Shown: positions 19,689-30,621, counted from the stretch's first letter. The stretch: 64,000 bases of DNA from Rudaeicoccus suwonensis (GCF_007829035.1 NZ_VIVQ01000002.1:62001-126000), one strand, 5' to 3'. Translations and numbers: made by a program. Notes: generated by a model from the letters alone, not told the origin.

Positions 19689-20549
19689 TCAGTCGGCGCG
19701 CACTCCGAGCCGGCCCGCCAGGACGGAATCGCAGATCCGCTGCGCCTCACCCGCGCCCGCGACCACGGCCTCGGCGCAATGGATCAGCCACAGGCGCACC
19801 CCGTCCGTCGTGCCCGTGCTGTATGCCGCAAGCGCGCCCTGGTAATCCGCGACTCCCCGCACGCCGTGCCCCGCCTCGACCACCACCGAGCCGGTCGGGT
19901 CGAGACCGGTCGCTGTGATCAGTGATCGCTCCAATGCCCTTGCCACCAGACCGTTTCCGGCGACGAACGGCCGCGCGGTGGCGATCTCGGCGTGCGCGAT
20001 CGCACCGACCAGAAGCCCGGGAGCACTCGTCGACCCGGCGATGAGATCCACGACGGCGCGCATCCGGGCAGCGGCCTCCTCGGCATCCGGCGCCGTGCCC
20101 AGCACCTGAAGCTCCGCGGCGCTCTCCCCTGGACGTCGCGGCCGGGCCACGGCATCGAGATCGAGCCACTGGGCCGCAGCAGCCGTGTGCAGCCGGGCAA
20201 GGGCCTGCGCAGGCGACATACGGACCACTCCGGCCACCGACTCTGTCTCGGCGGTGACCTGCACCGCCCCACGCAACGTCTGCTCCATCGGCGCGGAGGC
20301 ATCCGGCAGATCCAGCGCACCGCGCATCACGTCGCGCACGATGTCGACCGGATAGTCCGCGCCGTCGAGCGCGGCCGTCCATCGGGCACCGCGGACACGC
20401 GACTCGGCCGCGACTTCGGGGATCCGACGGCGCAGTGCGTTGTGCCAGCGCAACGCGGTGCACGCCTCGCGCGCCTGGGTCACCGCGTCCGCGACTCCGG
20501 GCAGGTCGTGCAGGGACTGCAGCGCATCGGGCATCCGGCGATTATTCAT
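19689..20549 (-). CDS. Fic-like protein with a degenerate Fic motif
   Basis: This 286-residue protein has a helical fold with ATARPFVAGNGLVARAL (about 204-220). That resembles the Fic motif HPFxxGNGRxxR, but the catalytic His is replaced by Arg and the Arg after GNG by Leu, so AMP transfer as in classical Fic proteins is unlikely. Mycobacteria carry a similar conserved protein in the matching position (recalled). The start ATG at 20549 overlaps the upstream membrane-protein stop (ATGAATAA), implying coupled translation. Function is unknown; a scaffold or a divergent nucleotide transferase are possibilities. Confidence 0.7.
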   Translation of the reverse strand: MNNRRMPDALQSLHDLPGVADAVTQAREACTALRWHNALRRRIPEVAAESRVRGARWTAALDGADYPVDIVRDVMRGALDLPDASAPMEQTLRGAVQVTAETESVAGVVRMSPAQALARLHTAAAAQWLDLDAVARPRRPGESAAELQVLGTAPDAEEAAARMRAVVDLIAGSTSAPGLLVGAIAHAEIATARPFVAGNGLVARALERSLITATGLDPTGSVVVEAGHGVRGVADYQGALAAYSTGTTDGVRLWLIHCAEAVVAGAGEAQRICDSVLAGRLGVRAD

Positions 20550-21135
20550 CGTCCTGCCCCGCGGCCTGCACGATCTCGTCGTTGAGCTGGGTGGTCCAGT
20601 ACGAACTCTGCTTCTGCCCGGTCACGACGTTGAGCAGTTCCGCCACCCGCCAGATGATGTCGACCGCGACGGCGATGAGAAAGACGGCCAGCGGGATCTC
20701 GATGAAGATCGCGGTCAGCACCGCCATACGTACGTCGTGGCCGGTCGACGTGGTGACGTCGAACCACGCGTCCGCCAGCAGCAGTGCCCCCGATGCGAAT
20801 GCGGTGAGCACCACCAGGATTCGCTGCTTCCAGGCGAAGTATGCGGTCAGCGCCAACGTGATGACCAGGATTCCGTCGAAGCCCGCCCACGTCACCTGCC
20901 AGTTGTCGGACTCGTAGTGGTGCGGCAGCGTCATACCGAGGTAGACCGCCCACGGCACGAGCACGCCGCAGCAGACCGACGCCACGACCAGTGAAATGCG
21001 GCGGCGCCGTCGCGCGCGTTGCTGCACGATCCGTCGCACGACCGAGCCGATCGCGTCATCCGCCCGCAGCCGACGTATCAGTTCCAGTCGCTCGCGCAGG
21101 GACAGCGCGGCGATCTCCTCGTCGGGCAACGGCAT
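20542..21135 (-). CDS. Four-helix membrane protein of unknown function
   Basis: The 197-residue protein has a charged N-terminal segment (LSLRERLELIRRLRADD), a polybasic stretch ARRRRR (about 41-46) and four predicted membrane helices at about 47-70, 83-102, 105-125 and 139-163. The C-terminus is cytosolic and acidic (AAGQDDE). I do not recognise the family. The ATG at 21135 was taken as the first in-frame Met after the region antisense to acs; a GTG two codons upstream is possible. It overlaps the Fic-like gene by eight bases, and the two are probably one functional unit. Confidence 0.72.
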   Translation of the reverse strand: MPLPDEEIAALSLRERLELIRRLRADDAIGSVVRRIVQQRARRRRRISLVVASVCCGVLVPWAVYLGMTLPHHYESDNWQVTWAGFDGILVITLALTAYFAWKQRILVVLTAFASGALLLADAWFDVTTSTGHDVRMAVLTAIFIEIPLAVFLIAVAVDIIWRVAELLNVVTGQKQSSYWTTQLNDEIVQAAGQDDE

Positions 21136-21285
21136 ACGCACATTGTCGACCCGGTTGCGCTGCCGCCCGCGCTCCTCCCCCGGCACGACCCACCGGATGC
21201 GCCAGTTCGTGGTTCTCCGAACGGGTAGTTGTCCGTCGGCCGATTTAGCGATTGAGTGGAGGCAGCCGACACATGACTTTTTTTC

Positions 21286-21291
21286 AGGAGG
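21286..21291 (+). promoter_or_regulatory. Perfect Shine-Dalgarno of acs
   Basis: AGGAGG lies six bases before the GTG at 21298, behind an eight-T run. It decides the GTG start over the out-of-frame ATG at 21293. Confidence 0.8.
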
Positions 21292-21297
21292 TATGCC

Positions 21298-23277
<1,980 letters not shown>

Positions 23278-23317
23278 CCTCGGTTTCACCTCTCCATCTC
23301 CTCCCCAAGGAGCGGTG

Positions 23318-23365
23318 CGGGCACGGTTGCTGATCGGACTTCGCGTCTGCTCGGCACCGTGCCCG
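23318..23365 (+). terminator. Terminator candidate after acs
   Basis: CGGGCACGGT and ACCGTGCCCG form a perfect 10-bp stem with a 28-base loop, followed by the T-rich stretch TGTTTGATTTT. It lies between acs and the convergent oxidoreductase gene. Confidence 0.6.
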
Positions 23366-23423
23366 TGTTTGATTTTCGGGTCCTGTCCCAACCTCCGGGC
23401 CGGTATGCCGCAGCCGCGTCATC

Positions 23424-23861
23424 TCAGTGCTGCACCAGCCGAAAGATCGGATGATCCGGCGCCACAGCTGCCAATTCGGCATCGGTCGACTTCGCTGTGA
23501 CGCCCTCCGGGAAGAATCTGCCGACCTCCCACGCCCACCGGCGCAGGTAGTCGCGCAGCACCGGTACTGCTTCCTCACCGTGCACCTCGACCGCCCTGTA
23601 TGCCGTGCGGCGCCGGCCTGTGGCCAGTTCGAGGCGCGGGTCGTGGCGCACGTTGCGCACCCACTGCGTGTGGCCTCGCGGGGCCACCAGATAGGTGACG
23701 CCGCCGACGGCCAGCGGATTCACCGGAGTGCGTCGCTCCGCGCCGGACTTGCGTCCGCGCACGATGAGCTCGCGGGCGCCGAAGACGCTGACACCGCGGC
23801 GCGAGAGGAACTGGATCACCGCGTTGGACATCCTGGTGCCACGGTCGATTTCGACACTCAT
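23424..23861 (-). CDS. Deazaflavin/FMN-dependent nitroreductase family protein (DDN-like)
   Basis: The 145-residue protein has the split beta-barrel pattern of the DDN family: LIVRGRKSGAERRTPVNPL (about 33-51), TYLVAPRGHTQWVRNVRHDP and a C-terminal HPIFRLV. Family members use F420 or FMN to reduce quinones or nitro compounds in actinobacteria. The ATG at 23861 has GGAGG eight bases upstream. It is divergent from the TetR gene with two identical palindromic operators between them, so it is very probably that regulator's target. Confidence 0.88.
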   Translation of the reverse strand: MSVEIDRGTRMSNAVIQFLSRRGVSVFGARELIVRGRKSGAERRTPVNPLAVGGVTYLVAPRGHTQWVRNVRHDPRLELATGRRRTAYRAVEVHGEEAVPVLRDYLRRWAWEVGRFFPEGVTAKSTDAELAAVAPDHPIFRLVQH

Positions 23862-23888
23862 TGTCAACCTCCGTCAGATCAGAGAAGC

Positions 23889-23903
23889 GAGAGCATTGCT
23901 CTC
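23889..23903. promoter_or_regulatory. TetR operator 1
   Basis: GAGAGCA-T-TGCTCTC is a perfect 7-1-7 palindrome, 28 bases upstream of the oxidoreductase ATG. It shares its core with operator 2, 49 bases away. Confidence 0.8.
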
Positions 23904-23938
23904 TGTTTCAAGTTGACCATGCCTGTCGTGCAAAAGCA

Positions 23939-23951
23939 AGAGCATTGCTCT
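23939..23951. promoter_or_regulatory. TetR operator 2
   Basis: AGAGCA-T-TGCTCT repeats the core of operator 1. It lies where the -35 region of the TetR promoter should be, given the -10 box at 23979, which fits autorepression. Confidence 0.8.
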
Positions 23952-23978
23952 CTATTGCGTTCGCTGCTCTCTGCGACC

Positions 23979-23984
23979 GACAAT
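23979..23984 (+). promoter_or_regulatory. -10 box of a leaderless promoter (TetR gene)
   Basis: GACAAT ends six bases before the GTG at 23991, supporting that start over ATG codons further upstream that would overlap the operators. Confidence 0.45.
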
Positions 23985-23990
23985 GTCGAC

Positions 23991-24683
23991 GTGCCGACAC
24001 CACGGGAGATCGCCCACGCCGATGCCAGCGCCAGGATCCTCGAAGCCGGACGCAGACAGTTGGCCGAGCACGGCGCGGACGGTCTGTCACTGCGCGCGGT
24101 TGCGCGCGAGGTGGGGATGGTCTCGTCCGCGGTCTATCGATATGTCGCCAGCCGCGACGACCTGCTGACCGCGCTGATCATCGACTCCTACGACCGGCTC
24201 GGCGAGGCGGTCGAGCACGCGGCCGCTGCCCGCACCAGTCCTGGCCGACGGTTCGTACGCGCCTGCCATGCGATCCGCGACTGGGGGCGTGCCCACCCGC
24301 ACGAGTTCGCCCTGTTGTTCGGCTCCCCCGTGCCCGGCTACCAGGCACCACAGTCGACCGTGGCGCCCGCCGCGCGAGTGCCGGTCGCGTTGGCCGCGCT
24401 CGCCGCCGAGGCACACCGAGCCGGGTCGCTCACCGGGACGCAGGACAAGCCGCTCTCCCGCGCGCTCGCAGCCCAGGCGCGAACAACACGAGCCGCAGTC
24501 GGTCATGCCGACGACCTGACCGACACCGAGCTGCTGCGACTGTTGACAGCCTGGTCGACCGTCACCGGCTTCGTCGGTTTCGAGCTGACCGGCCAGTTCG
24601 TGGGGAGCTTCGATCCGGCGGATGCTGCTGCGTCATACACGTTCACCGCGGCCGCGCGCACCGTCGGCTTCAGCGACCTGTGA
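23991..24683 (+). CDS. TetR-family transcriptional regulator with WHG-type C-terminal domain
   Basis: The 230-residue protein has an N-terminal TetR HTH (about 12-58, LSLRAVAREVGMVSSAVYRYVASRDDLL) and a C-terminal WHG-type ligand domain recognisable by AHPHEFALLFGSPVPGY (about 97-113). It would repress the divergent DDN-like oxidoreductase and itself through the two palindromes in the intergenic region and respond to an unknown small molecule. The GTG at 23991 keeps both operators outside the gene and follows a GACAAT box. Longer in-frame extensions run through the operators and the opposite gene and are rejected. Confidence 0.88.
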   Translation: MPTPREIAHADASARILEAGRRQLAEHGADGLSLRAVAREVGMVSSAVYRYVASRDDLLTALIIDSYDRLGEAVEHAAAARTSPGRRFVRACHAIRDWGRAHPHEFALLFGSPVPGYQAPQSTVAPAARVPVALAALAAEAHRAGSLTGTQDKPLSRALAAQARTTRAAVGHADDLTDTELLRLLTAWSTVTGFVGFELTGQFVGSFDPADAAASYTFTAAARTVGFSDL

Positions 24684-24818
24684 GCCGGACGTGCCCGGCT
24701 CGTGGACGCCGTAAAGATCGCGACAAGAGATCGATAGACTGACTAGCGGTGTGCCGGGAAGCCTGGTCGGCGGTGACGATGTCGCCCCCTTGTGCACCCC
24801 ACCAGAAAGCACGCGCCT

Positions 24819-26120
24819 ATGGCCCCGTCAGCCGGATCCGGACTCTTCACCCGAGGTGACTGGCCCGAAGCACGCCGTGTCGCCGGACTCCTGCGCCAGG
24901 AGACCGTCGGCGGCGCACTGCTGCTCATCGCCTCGGTCGCTGCCCTCGTCTGGGCCAACTCGCCGTGGCGTCACGCCTACACCGACCTCACCTCGGCGCA
25001 CCTCGGACCGCATTTCCTGCATCTCGATCTGACCGTCGCGCAGTGGTCGGCCGACGGTCTGCTGGCGGTCTTCTTCTTCCTGGCCGGACTCGAGCTCAAA
25101 CACGAGTTCGTCCACGGAACCCTGCGTGAGCCCGCCAAGGCCGCGGTGCCGGTCGTCGCCGCCTGCTGCGGGGTCGCCGTGCCCGCGTTGCTGTATGCCG
25201 GGTGGCAGTTGCTGGACGACGGCCGACCCGTCGGCTGGGCGATCCCGACTGCCACCGACATCGCCTTCGCCCTTGCGGTGCTGGCAGTGATCGGCACCCA
25301 CCTGCCGTCGGCGATGCGGTCGTTCCTGCTGACGCTGGCCGTGGTCGATGACCTGATCGCGATCACGATCATCGCGTTCTTCTACACCGACAGCGTCTCG
25401 TTGGTCTGGTTGGTCGCCGCGATCGTGCCGCTGGGCGTGTTCGGCTGGCTGCTGCGCCGCGGGGTGCGCCACTGGGCGATTCTGCTGCCGCTCGCGGTGG
25501 TCACCTGGCTGTGCGTGCTCAACTCCGGTGTCCACGCAACCATCGCCGGTGTGCTGCTCGGGATGCTCATCCCCGTGAACGCTCGCGCCGGTGAGCGCTC
25601 ACCGTTCGGGGAGCGCGTCGACCATCGCGTCCGGCCGTTGTCGGCCGGCTTCTGCGTGCCGGTCTTCGCCTTCTGCAGCGCCGGCGTCACCGTGGTGGGC
25701 GGCGGCTTCCGCGAGGCCATCGCCGATCCGGTCGCGATCGGCATCATCATCGGCCTGGTGCTGGGCAAGGCGGTGGGCGTCTTCAGCGGCACCTTCCTGG
25801 TGGCGCGGTTCACCCGCGCTCGCCTGGACGACGACCTCGACTGGTCCGACGTCGCAGGCCTCAGCCTGCTGGCCGGCATCGGATTCACCGTCTCGTTGCT
25901 GATCGGCGAACTGGCGTTCGGCGCCGGCTCCGGCCTCGACGACCACGTCAAGCTGGGTGTGCTGCTCGGCTCGCTGGTCTCCGCACTGCTCGCAACGGTG
26001 GTGCTGCGACGCCGCAATGCGACATACCGCCGCATCCACGAGTTCGAGTCGCGCGACGACGACGGCGACGGTGTGCCGGACTGCTACGAGCAGCCGGCCG
26101 GCGCGACCAGCGCGCCATGA
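24819..26120 (+). CDS. nhaA: Na+/H+ antiporter NhaA
   Basis: This 433-residue, roughly 12-helix membrane protein exchanges Na+ or Li+ for protons. The ion-binding Asp pair is visible in FLLTLAVVDDLIAITII, and the unwound-helix motif PTATDIAFALAVLAV precedes it; FFFLAGLELKHEFVHGTL and GISFTVSLLIGELAF-like phrases are also present. Most of the protein aligns by eye with NhaA; the tail is hydrophilic and acidic (SRDDDGDGVPD). ATG 24819 is preferred over GTG 24792 because GAAAG precedes it and homologues begin nearby. Confidence 0.93.
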   Translation: MAPSAGSGLFTRGDWPEARRVAGLLRQETVGGALLLIASVAALVWANSPWRHAYTDLTSAHLGPHFLHLDLTVAQWSADGLLAVFFFLAGLELKHEFVHGTLREPAKAAVPVVAACCGVAVPALLYAGWQLLDDGRPVGWAIPTATDIAFALAVLAVIGTHLPSAMRSFLLTLAVVDDLIAITIIAFFYTDSVSLVWLVAAIVPLGVFGWLLRRGVRHWAILLPLAVVTWLCVLNSGVHATIAGVLLGMLIPVNARAGERSPFGERVDHRVRPLSAGFCVPVFAFCSAGVTVVGGGFREAIADPVAIGIIIGLVLGKAVGVFSGTFLVARFTRARLDDDLDWSDVAGLSLLAGIGFTVSLLIGELAFGAGSGLDDHVKLGVLLGSLVSALLATVVLRRRNATYRRIHEFESRDDDGDGVPDCYEQPAGATSAP

Positions 26121-26129
26121 GGTGCGCGG

Positions 26130-26153
26130 GGCGGCGCGCCACATGGCGCCGCC
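26130..26153 (+). terminator. GC-rich hairpin after nhaA
   Basis: GGCGGCGC and GCGCCGCC form an 8-bp stem around an 8-base loop just after the nhaA stop. There is no U-run, so termination is uncertain. Confidence 0.4.
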
Positions 26154-26279
26154 ATCCGCGGCCGAAGCGAACCGGCTGCCGATATCCGCACTCGTTCCAC
26201 TGAGGCCCCACTGCTCTGGGTAGGGTACTGAGGAGTTGCGTCTTGGATCCGAGTCGCAGTCGAAGCCGAGGAGAAATCG

Positions 26280-26681
26280 ATGTCTGTCACCACCAAGGGC
26301 ACGGAGCGGACACTGGGCCAGTTGGTGGCCGACGCCTCCACCGATCTGCAGGCGATCGTCAAGGACGAAGTCGCACTCGCGAAGCTCGAGATCAAGTCCG
26401 ATGTCGCCAAGGGCGGCAAGGGCGCGGTGCTGCTGGCGGCCGCGGGTATCTTCGCGCTCTACATGCTCGGGTTCCTGCTGCTCACCCTTGCCTGGGGGCT
26501 GTATGCCGCGGGCCTGTCGGTGTGGCTGGGCATGCTGATCACCGCCGGAGTGCTGCTGGTCATCACCCTGATTCTGGCCCTGCTCGGCATCAGCTCGCTG
26601 AAGAAGATCAAGGGCAAGCCCGCCCGCACGATCGACAACGCGCAGAAGACGATCGCGGCCATCAAACCGCCGAAGGGCTGA
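26280..26681 (+). CDS. Actinobacterial holin-X-type membrane protein (Phage_holin_3_6 family)
   Basis: The 133-residue protein has an amphipathic N-terminal part (TLGQLVADASTDLQAIVKDE, then VALAKLEIKSD) and two membrane helices (about 45-72 and 78-101), the architecture of the putative holin superfamily III found once per genome in many actinobacteria near acs or nth. Despite the name it is not phage-derived and its role is unknown. GGAGA precedes the ATG. It is convergent with the NUDIX gene, and the stops are 22 bases apart. Confidence 0.8.
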   Translation: MSVTTKGTERTLGQLVADASTDLQAIVKDEVALAKLEIKSDVAKGGKGAVLLAAAGIFALYMLGFLLLTLAWGLYAAGLSVWLGMLITAGVLLVITLILALLGISSLKKIKGKPARTIDNAQKTIAAIKPPKG

Positions 26682-26703
26682 GACTGCGCGATCGGCGCGG
26701 CGA

Positions 26704-27360
26704 TCACGCCGTGCGGTAGCGCTCGGGCACCTCGATCCGGCGCTGCAGGTCCCACGGCTGCTCGAGCCCGGCCAGCCGCAGGGTCAGATCGAGCACGATC
26801 GCGGTGAACCCCCACACAAACAATCCCTCGACCTCGAAGCCGGGCGCATCGAACCGTCGGGACGGGTGGACGGCGGTGAATCTGTTGGCCGGGTCGACCA
26901 ATTCGCTGAGCGGCACCCGCACGACCTGTGCGACCTCGGCGGTGTCGACCACCCGGATCGGTGTCGGCAGCGCGGCCCATGCCGCCACCGGTGTCACCTG
27001 GAAGCCGGTCACGCTCAGCGGCAGCACCGGCAGGTGACCGACCACCTCGACGCCGTGCGGATCGAGGCCGATCTCCTCGTGGGCCTCGCGCAGCGCGGTG
27101 TGCGCGACCGTCTCGTCGCCGGGGTCGACGGAGCCGCCGGGAAAGGACACCTGGCCCGCGTGCTTGCGCAGCGTCGCCGCGCGCTCGGTGAGCACCACGT
27201 CGGCACCGATCGCGTCGTCGTGCGGGCCGAACAGCAGCAGCACCGCAGACTCCCGACCGCTCGCGGGCGGCAGGTGCGGCAGTAACGGCTGAGCATGCGC
27301 GCCGGTGACCAGCGCCGGCAACCAGGCCGGAACCGGCGCCGGTATGGCGGGCTCGGTCAT
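26704..27360 (-). CDS. NUDIX hydrolase, CoA pyrophosphatase-like
   Basis: The 218-residue protein contains a full Nudix box from GGSVDPGDE to REAHEEIGL (about 76-99), matching G-x5-E-x7-REUxEExGU. The preceding VSFPGG and the downstream [19 protein letters not shown] are typical of CoA diphosphatases (NudL type), which cleave CoA to phosphopantetheine and 3',5'-ADP. The ATG overlaps the nth stop by four bases (ATGA), so it is translated with nth, as in mycobacteria where a NUDIX gene neighbours nth. Confidence 0.88.
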   Translation of the reverse strand: MTEPAIPAPVPAWLPALVTGAHAQPLLPHLPPASGRESAVLLLFGPHDDAIGADVVLTERAATLRKHAGQVSFPGGSVDPGDETVAHTALREAHEEIGLDPHGVEVVGHLPVLPLSVTGFQVTPVAAWAALPTPIRVVDTAEVAQVVRVPLSELVDPANRFTAVHPSRRFDAPGFEVEGLFVWGFTAIVLDLTLRLAGLEQPWDLQRRIEVPERYRTA

Positions 27361-28091
27361 GCCGACGCGACGGCAGCCGGCGACATTTCGTACTTCAGCA
27401 GCTTGCGGGCTTTGTCCGGGTCGAGCTCACCCTCGCCGTATGACGGGCACCACCTGGCCACCGGGCACACGCCGCAGGCGGGCTTTTTCGCGTGGCACAT
27501 CCGCCGCCCGTGGAAGATCAGCACGTGCGACAGCATGGTCCACTCCTTGCGCGGCACCAGTGCCCCGACGGCGGACTCGACCTTGACCGGGTCGGTCTCG
27601 TCGGTCCAGCCCATCCGGCGCACCAGGCGGCCGAAGTGCGTGTCGACGGTCAGACCGGGTATGCCGAACGCGTTGCCCAGCACCACATTCGCCGTCTTGC
27701 GGCCGACGCCGGGCAGGGTGACCAGGTCGGCCATCCGCGGCGGCACCTCGCCGTCGAAACGCTCCACCAGCGCCTGCCCGAGGGTGATCAAGGAGTTCGC
27801 CTTGGCGCGGAAGAAGCCGGTCGGGCGCAACAACTCCTCGAGTTCGGCGCGGTCGGCCCCGGCATACGCCGCGGCATCGGGGTAACGCGCGAACAACGTC
27901 GGCGTCACCTTGTTGACGCCCACGTCGGTCGTCTGCGCCGACAGGATGGTGGCCACGAGCAGTTCCAGCGGCGAGCGGAAATCCAGCTCGCAATGGGCGT
28001 AGGGATACAGCTCGTGCAGTTCGCGGTACATCCGTCGAACCCGCCGGGTGCGGGCAACCGGGGTCTCGGCGGAGATGTCGATGCGCTTCAC
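27357..28091 (-). CDS. nth: Endonuclease III (DNA glycosylase/AP lyase)
   Basis: The 244-residue base-excision repair enzyme removes oxidised pyrimidines. Its helix-hairpin-helix [14 protein letters not shown] holds the catalytic Lys (about 132), and [13 protein letters not shown] holds the catalytic Asp (about 150). The [4Fe-4S] ligands are Cys 199, 206, 209 and 215 in C-x6-C-x2-C-x5-C spacing. GTG 28091 gives the normal length; an ATG ten codons upstream (28121) is also possible. It is divergent from crp and coupled to the NUDIX gene downstream. Confidence 0.95.
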   Translation of the reverse strand: MKRIDISAETPVARTRRVRRMYRELHELYPYAHCELDFRSPLELLVATILSAQTTDVGVNKVTPTLFARYPDAAAYAGADRAELEELLRPTGFFRAKANSLITLGQALVERFDGEVPPRMADLVTLPGVGRKTANVVLGNAFGIPGLTVDTHFGRLVRRMGWTDETDPVKVESAVGALVPRKEWTMLSHVLIFHGRRMCHAKKPACGVCPVARWCPSYGEGELDPDKARKLLKYEMSPAAVASA

Positions 28092-28163
28092 ATCAGCGAG
28101 CCTAGGACCACGGTGCGACATACCTGCCGGTGCCGGCCGGTATGACGTGCCGCGCCGATCGGT

Positions 28164-28179
28164 TGTGACGGCTGCCACA
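28164..28179. promoter_or_regulatory. CRP-type site upstream of crp
   Basis: TGTGACGGCTGCCACA matches TGTGA-N6-TCACA with one mismatch. It lies 32 bases upstream of the crp start and 72 bases upstream of nth, so it could mediate autoregulation or control of both genes. Confidence 0.55.
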
Positions 28180-28211
28180 GGAGTGGTGGGCGACATGGCA
28201 GACTGCACCCC

Positions 28212-28889
28212 GTGGATACTGAGTCGGTACGCAAGGCGCCACTTTTCTCTGCTCTGAACGACGAGGATGCCGATGCACTGCTCGCTTCCATGTCGCGCAG
28301 TCACATCGCGCGCGGGCAGGAACTCTTCCACGAAGGCGTCCAAGGCGACACCCTCTATGTGATCACCGGCGGCAAGGTCAAGCTCGGGCGCCGGTCGTCC
28401 GACGGCCGCGAGAATCTGCTCGCAATCCTCGGCGAGGGCGAAATGCTCGGTGAACTCAGCCTTTTCGACCCCGGCCCGCGCACCGCGACGGCCACCGCCG
28501 TCGCCGACACCGACTTGATCGGACTGGCGCACGCCGACATGACCGAATTCCTCAAGACGCGGCCCGAGGTCGCGATGAAGATGCTGTCCGCGCTGGCTGC
28601 GCGTCTGCGTCGCACCAACGAGGCGCTCGGCGACCTGGTGTTCACCGACGTCCCGGGTCGCGTCGCCAAGGCATTGCTGGATCTGTCGCGCCGCTTCGGC
28701 AAACCGGCCGAGGACGGCACCCTGGTGGCGCACGACCTGACGCAGGAGGAACTCGCCCAGCTCGTGGGTGCGTCGCGCGAGACGGTCAACAAGGCGCTGG
28801 CCGATTTCACCTCGCGCGGCTGGATCAAACTGGAGGCTCGCGCCGTGACCCTGCTCGACACCGAACGCCTGCAGCGCCGCGCCCGCTGA
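28212..28889 (+). CDS. crp: Crp/Fnr-family transcriptional regulator
   Basis: The 225-residue protein has an N-terminal cyclic-nucleotide-binding barrel (about 15-130) with [21 protein letters not shown], the phosphate-binding cassette that contacts cAMP, and a C-terminal winged HTH (about 170-215) with [20 protein letters not shown] as recognition helix. Length and position next to nth match mycobacterial Crp. It starts with GTG 28212; a CRP-like palindrome lies just upstream. It probably governs carbon-source genes, and the site at 2167 could be one target. Confidence 0.93.
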   Translation: MDTESVRKAPLFSALNDEDADALLASMSRSHIARGQELFHEGVQGDTLYVITGGKVKLGRRSSDGRENLLAILGEGEMLGELSLFDPGPRTATATAVADTDLIGLAHADMTEFLKTRPEVAMKMLSALAARLRRTNEALGDLVFTDVPGRVAKALLDLSRRFGKPAEDGTLVAHDLTQEELAQLVGASRETVNKALADFTSRGWIKLEARAVTLLDTERLQRRAR

Positions 28890-28911
28890 CACCCACAGCT
28901 CTCGACGGCAC

Positions 28912-29772
28912 ATGGCAACCGCACCAGATCCGGCGCCGCACGTCGCGCTCGACGCCTCCGGATGGGTCGGCACCGTCTCCGACATCGGACGGCGGCACCA
29001 CCGCAACGAGGACGCCGTCGCGATCTACGCCGAGCCCGTGCCGGGTTCGTTCGCCGCGATGGTGGTCTGTGACGGCGTCTCGACCTCGACCGACTCACAC
29101 CTGGCCTCCCAGGCTGCTGTCGGTGCCGCCATCCAGGTGCTGGCCGCAGCCTTCACCGACGACAACATCGAAGACGGCACCGACGACGACGGCACCGACG
29201 CGTGGCTCGGGGTGGCAGAGCGCGCCCTGGCGCAGTCGGTGCTCGCCGCCGACGAAGCCGCGTCCGAGGTCGCAGACCCCGACGATCCGACCCCACCGTC
29301 GTGCACCTTCGCCGGGGCGTTGATCTGCGACGGATTCGTGATCGGCGGCAATGTCGGCGACAGCCGGGTGTACTGGCTGCCTGACTCCGATCCGGCCGGG
29401 GCCGCTCAGCTCGGCGCGGACGACTCGATGGCAACCGAACTCGCGCTGCGTGGGGTGCCGATCGCGCAGGCCGAGGCGTCCCCCAACGCCCACGCCATCA
29501 CCCGGTGGCTCGGCCGCGAGTCGCCCGACATGCTGACGCCTCGTGCGGCTCACCTGGCCGCGAGCGAGCCGGGCTGGGTGGTCGTCTGCTCCGACGGCCT
29601 GTGGAACTACTGCTCAGCGGCTGCCGATCAGTGGGACCTGCTCCAGCGAACCCGGGCGATGGCGGGCGAGTCACCGGTGGCCATCGCCGAAGGACTGGTC
29701 GCCTTCGCCAACTCTCAGGGCGGCGCCGACAACATCAGCGTCGCGCTGGCGCGCGTCATACCTGCTGACTAG
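28912..29772 (+). CDS. PP2C-type Ser/Thr protein phosphatase
   Basis: This 286-residue cytosolic PPM phosphatase shows all metal-binding motifs: [40 protein letters not shown] and [10 protein letters not shown]. It would dephosphorylate Ser/Thr residues, opposing an Hanks-type kinase encoded elsewhere. The gene follows crp by 22 bases and may be cotranscribed. Its last 17 bases overlap the 3' end of the convergent metallo-hydrolase gene. An acidic insertion ([14 protein letters not shown]) sits at about residues 84-97. Confidence 0.92.
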   Translation: MATAPDPAPHVALDASGWVGTVSDIGRRHHRNEDAVAIYAEPVPGSFAAMVVCDGVSTSTDSHLASQAAVGAAIQVLAAAFTDDNIEDGTDDDGTDAWLGVAERALAQSVLAADEAASEVADPDDPTPPSCTFAGALICDGFVIGGNVGDSRVYWLPDSDPAGAAQLGADDSMATELALRGVPIAQAEASPNAHAITRWLGRESPDMLTPRAAHLAASEPGWVVVCSDGLWNYCSAAADQWDLLQRTRAMAGESPVAIAEGLVAFANSQGGADNISVALARVIPAD

Positions 29773-30562
29773 CTTCCTCACGCAGATACTCCAACTGCGC
29801 TTGCACGCTGGCCTTCGCGGCCAGCCACACGTCGCGCGGTGTTGCGGCATACACGCGCTCGACCACAGCCTGGGCGACATCCGGTGCGGCACCGTCGCCT
29901 GCAGCGAGCGCAGCACGCACCTGCTCGAGCCGGTCACGGCGATGCGACAGGTATGCCGCAAGCACCTGCGCGGCGTCGTCATGCGTCGGGCCGTGGCCGG
30001 GCGCCAATCGCGTCGGGCGAGTCGTTGCCAACTGGTGCAGCTTCGTCAGCGACTGCAGATACGGGCGCAAGGCGCCGTCGGGATGCGCGACCACCGTGGT
30101 GCCCCGACCCAGGACGGTGTCGCCGGTCAGCAGCACCCCCGAGTCGGGCAGGTGCAGGCAGACCGAGTCAGCGGTATGGCCAGGCGTCGCGATGACGTCG
30201 ATCCGCAGTGACCCCAACGTGATTCGCTCGCCGTCCACCAGTGCCTCGCCGAAGCCGCCACCACGGATCGGGGCATCGGTGAGTTCCGACCACCGCTCCA
30301 GCGACTCGGTGTGGTCGTGGTGCCAGTGGGTTGCGATCGTCAGCGCGACCCGCGCACCGACGTCGCGGACGTGCGTCAGCACCGCCTGCAGGTGGGCCTC
30401 GTCGAGCGGACCGGGATCCACCACCACGGCGACGTCGTCGCCCGGCACGTGCAGCACCCAGGTGTTCGTGCCGTCCAAGGTCATCGGCCCCGGGTTGGGG
30501 GCAAGGATCGCCGTCGCGTGCTCGCCGAGCCGGCCACCGGTCCACGGGGATTCGCTGTTCAC
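29756..30562 (-). CDS. Metallo-beta-lactamase-fold hydrolase
   Basis: The 268-residue protein has the MBL fold zinc motifs THWHHDHTES (about 89-98), TPGHTADSV, LLTGDTVLG and APGHGP. A C-terminal helical extension (about 205-268) is as in the LACTB2/Rv3677c group, related to endoribonucleases and glyoxalase-II-like enzymes. It lies next to crp/nth as in mycobacteria. GTG 30562 was chosen because GGTGGG precedes it and homologues start nearby; the open frame extends further without support. Confidence 0.87.
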   Translation of the reverse strand: MNSESPWTGGRLGEHATAILAPNPGPMTLDGTNTWVLHVPGDDVAVVVDPGPLDEAHLQAVLTHVRDVGARVALTIATHWHHDHTESLERWSELTDAPIRGGGFGEALVDGERITLGSLRIDVIATPGHTADSVCLHLPDSGVLLTGDTVLGRGTTVVAHPDGALRPYLQSLTKLHQLATTRPTRLAPGHGPTHDDAAQVLAAYLSHRRDRLEQVRAALAAGDGAAPDVAQAVVERVYAATPRDVWLAAKASVQAQLEYLREEASQQV

Positions 30563-30621
30563 CCCACCCACGCTACCGACGTGCGCACCGGCCACACACA
30601 GCCATGTCCTCCCGCTGACTG

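Noticed and set aside
23427-23990. N-terminal extension of the TetR gene
   Set aside because: It would run antisense through the DDN-like gene and over both operators; the GTG at 23991 fits better.
26280-26681. Prophage remnant on the basis of the holin-like gene
   Set aside because: The holin-X-type family is a chromosomal actinobacterial membrane protein and no other phage gene is near.
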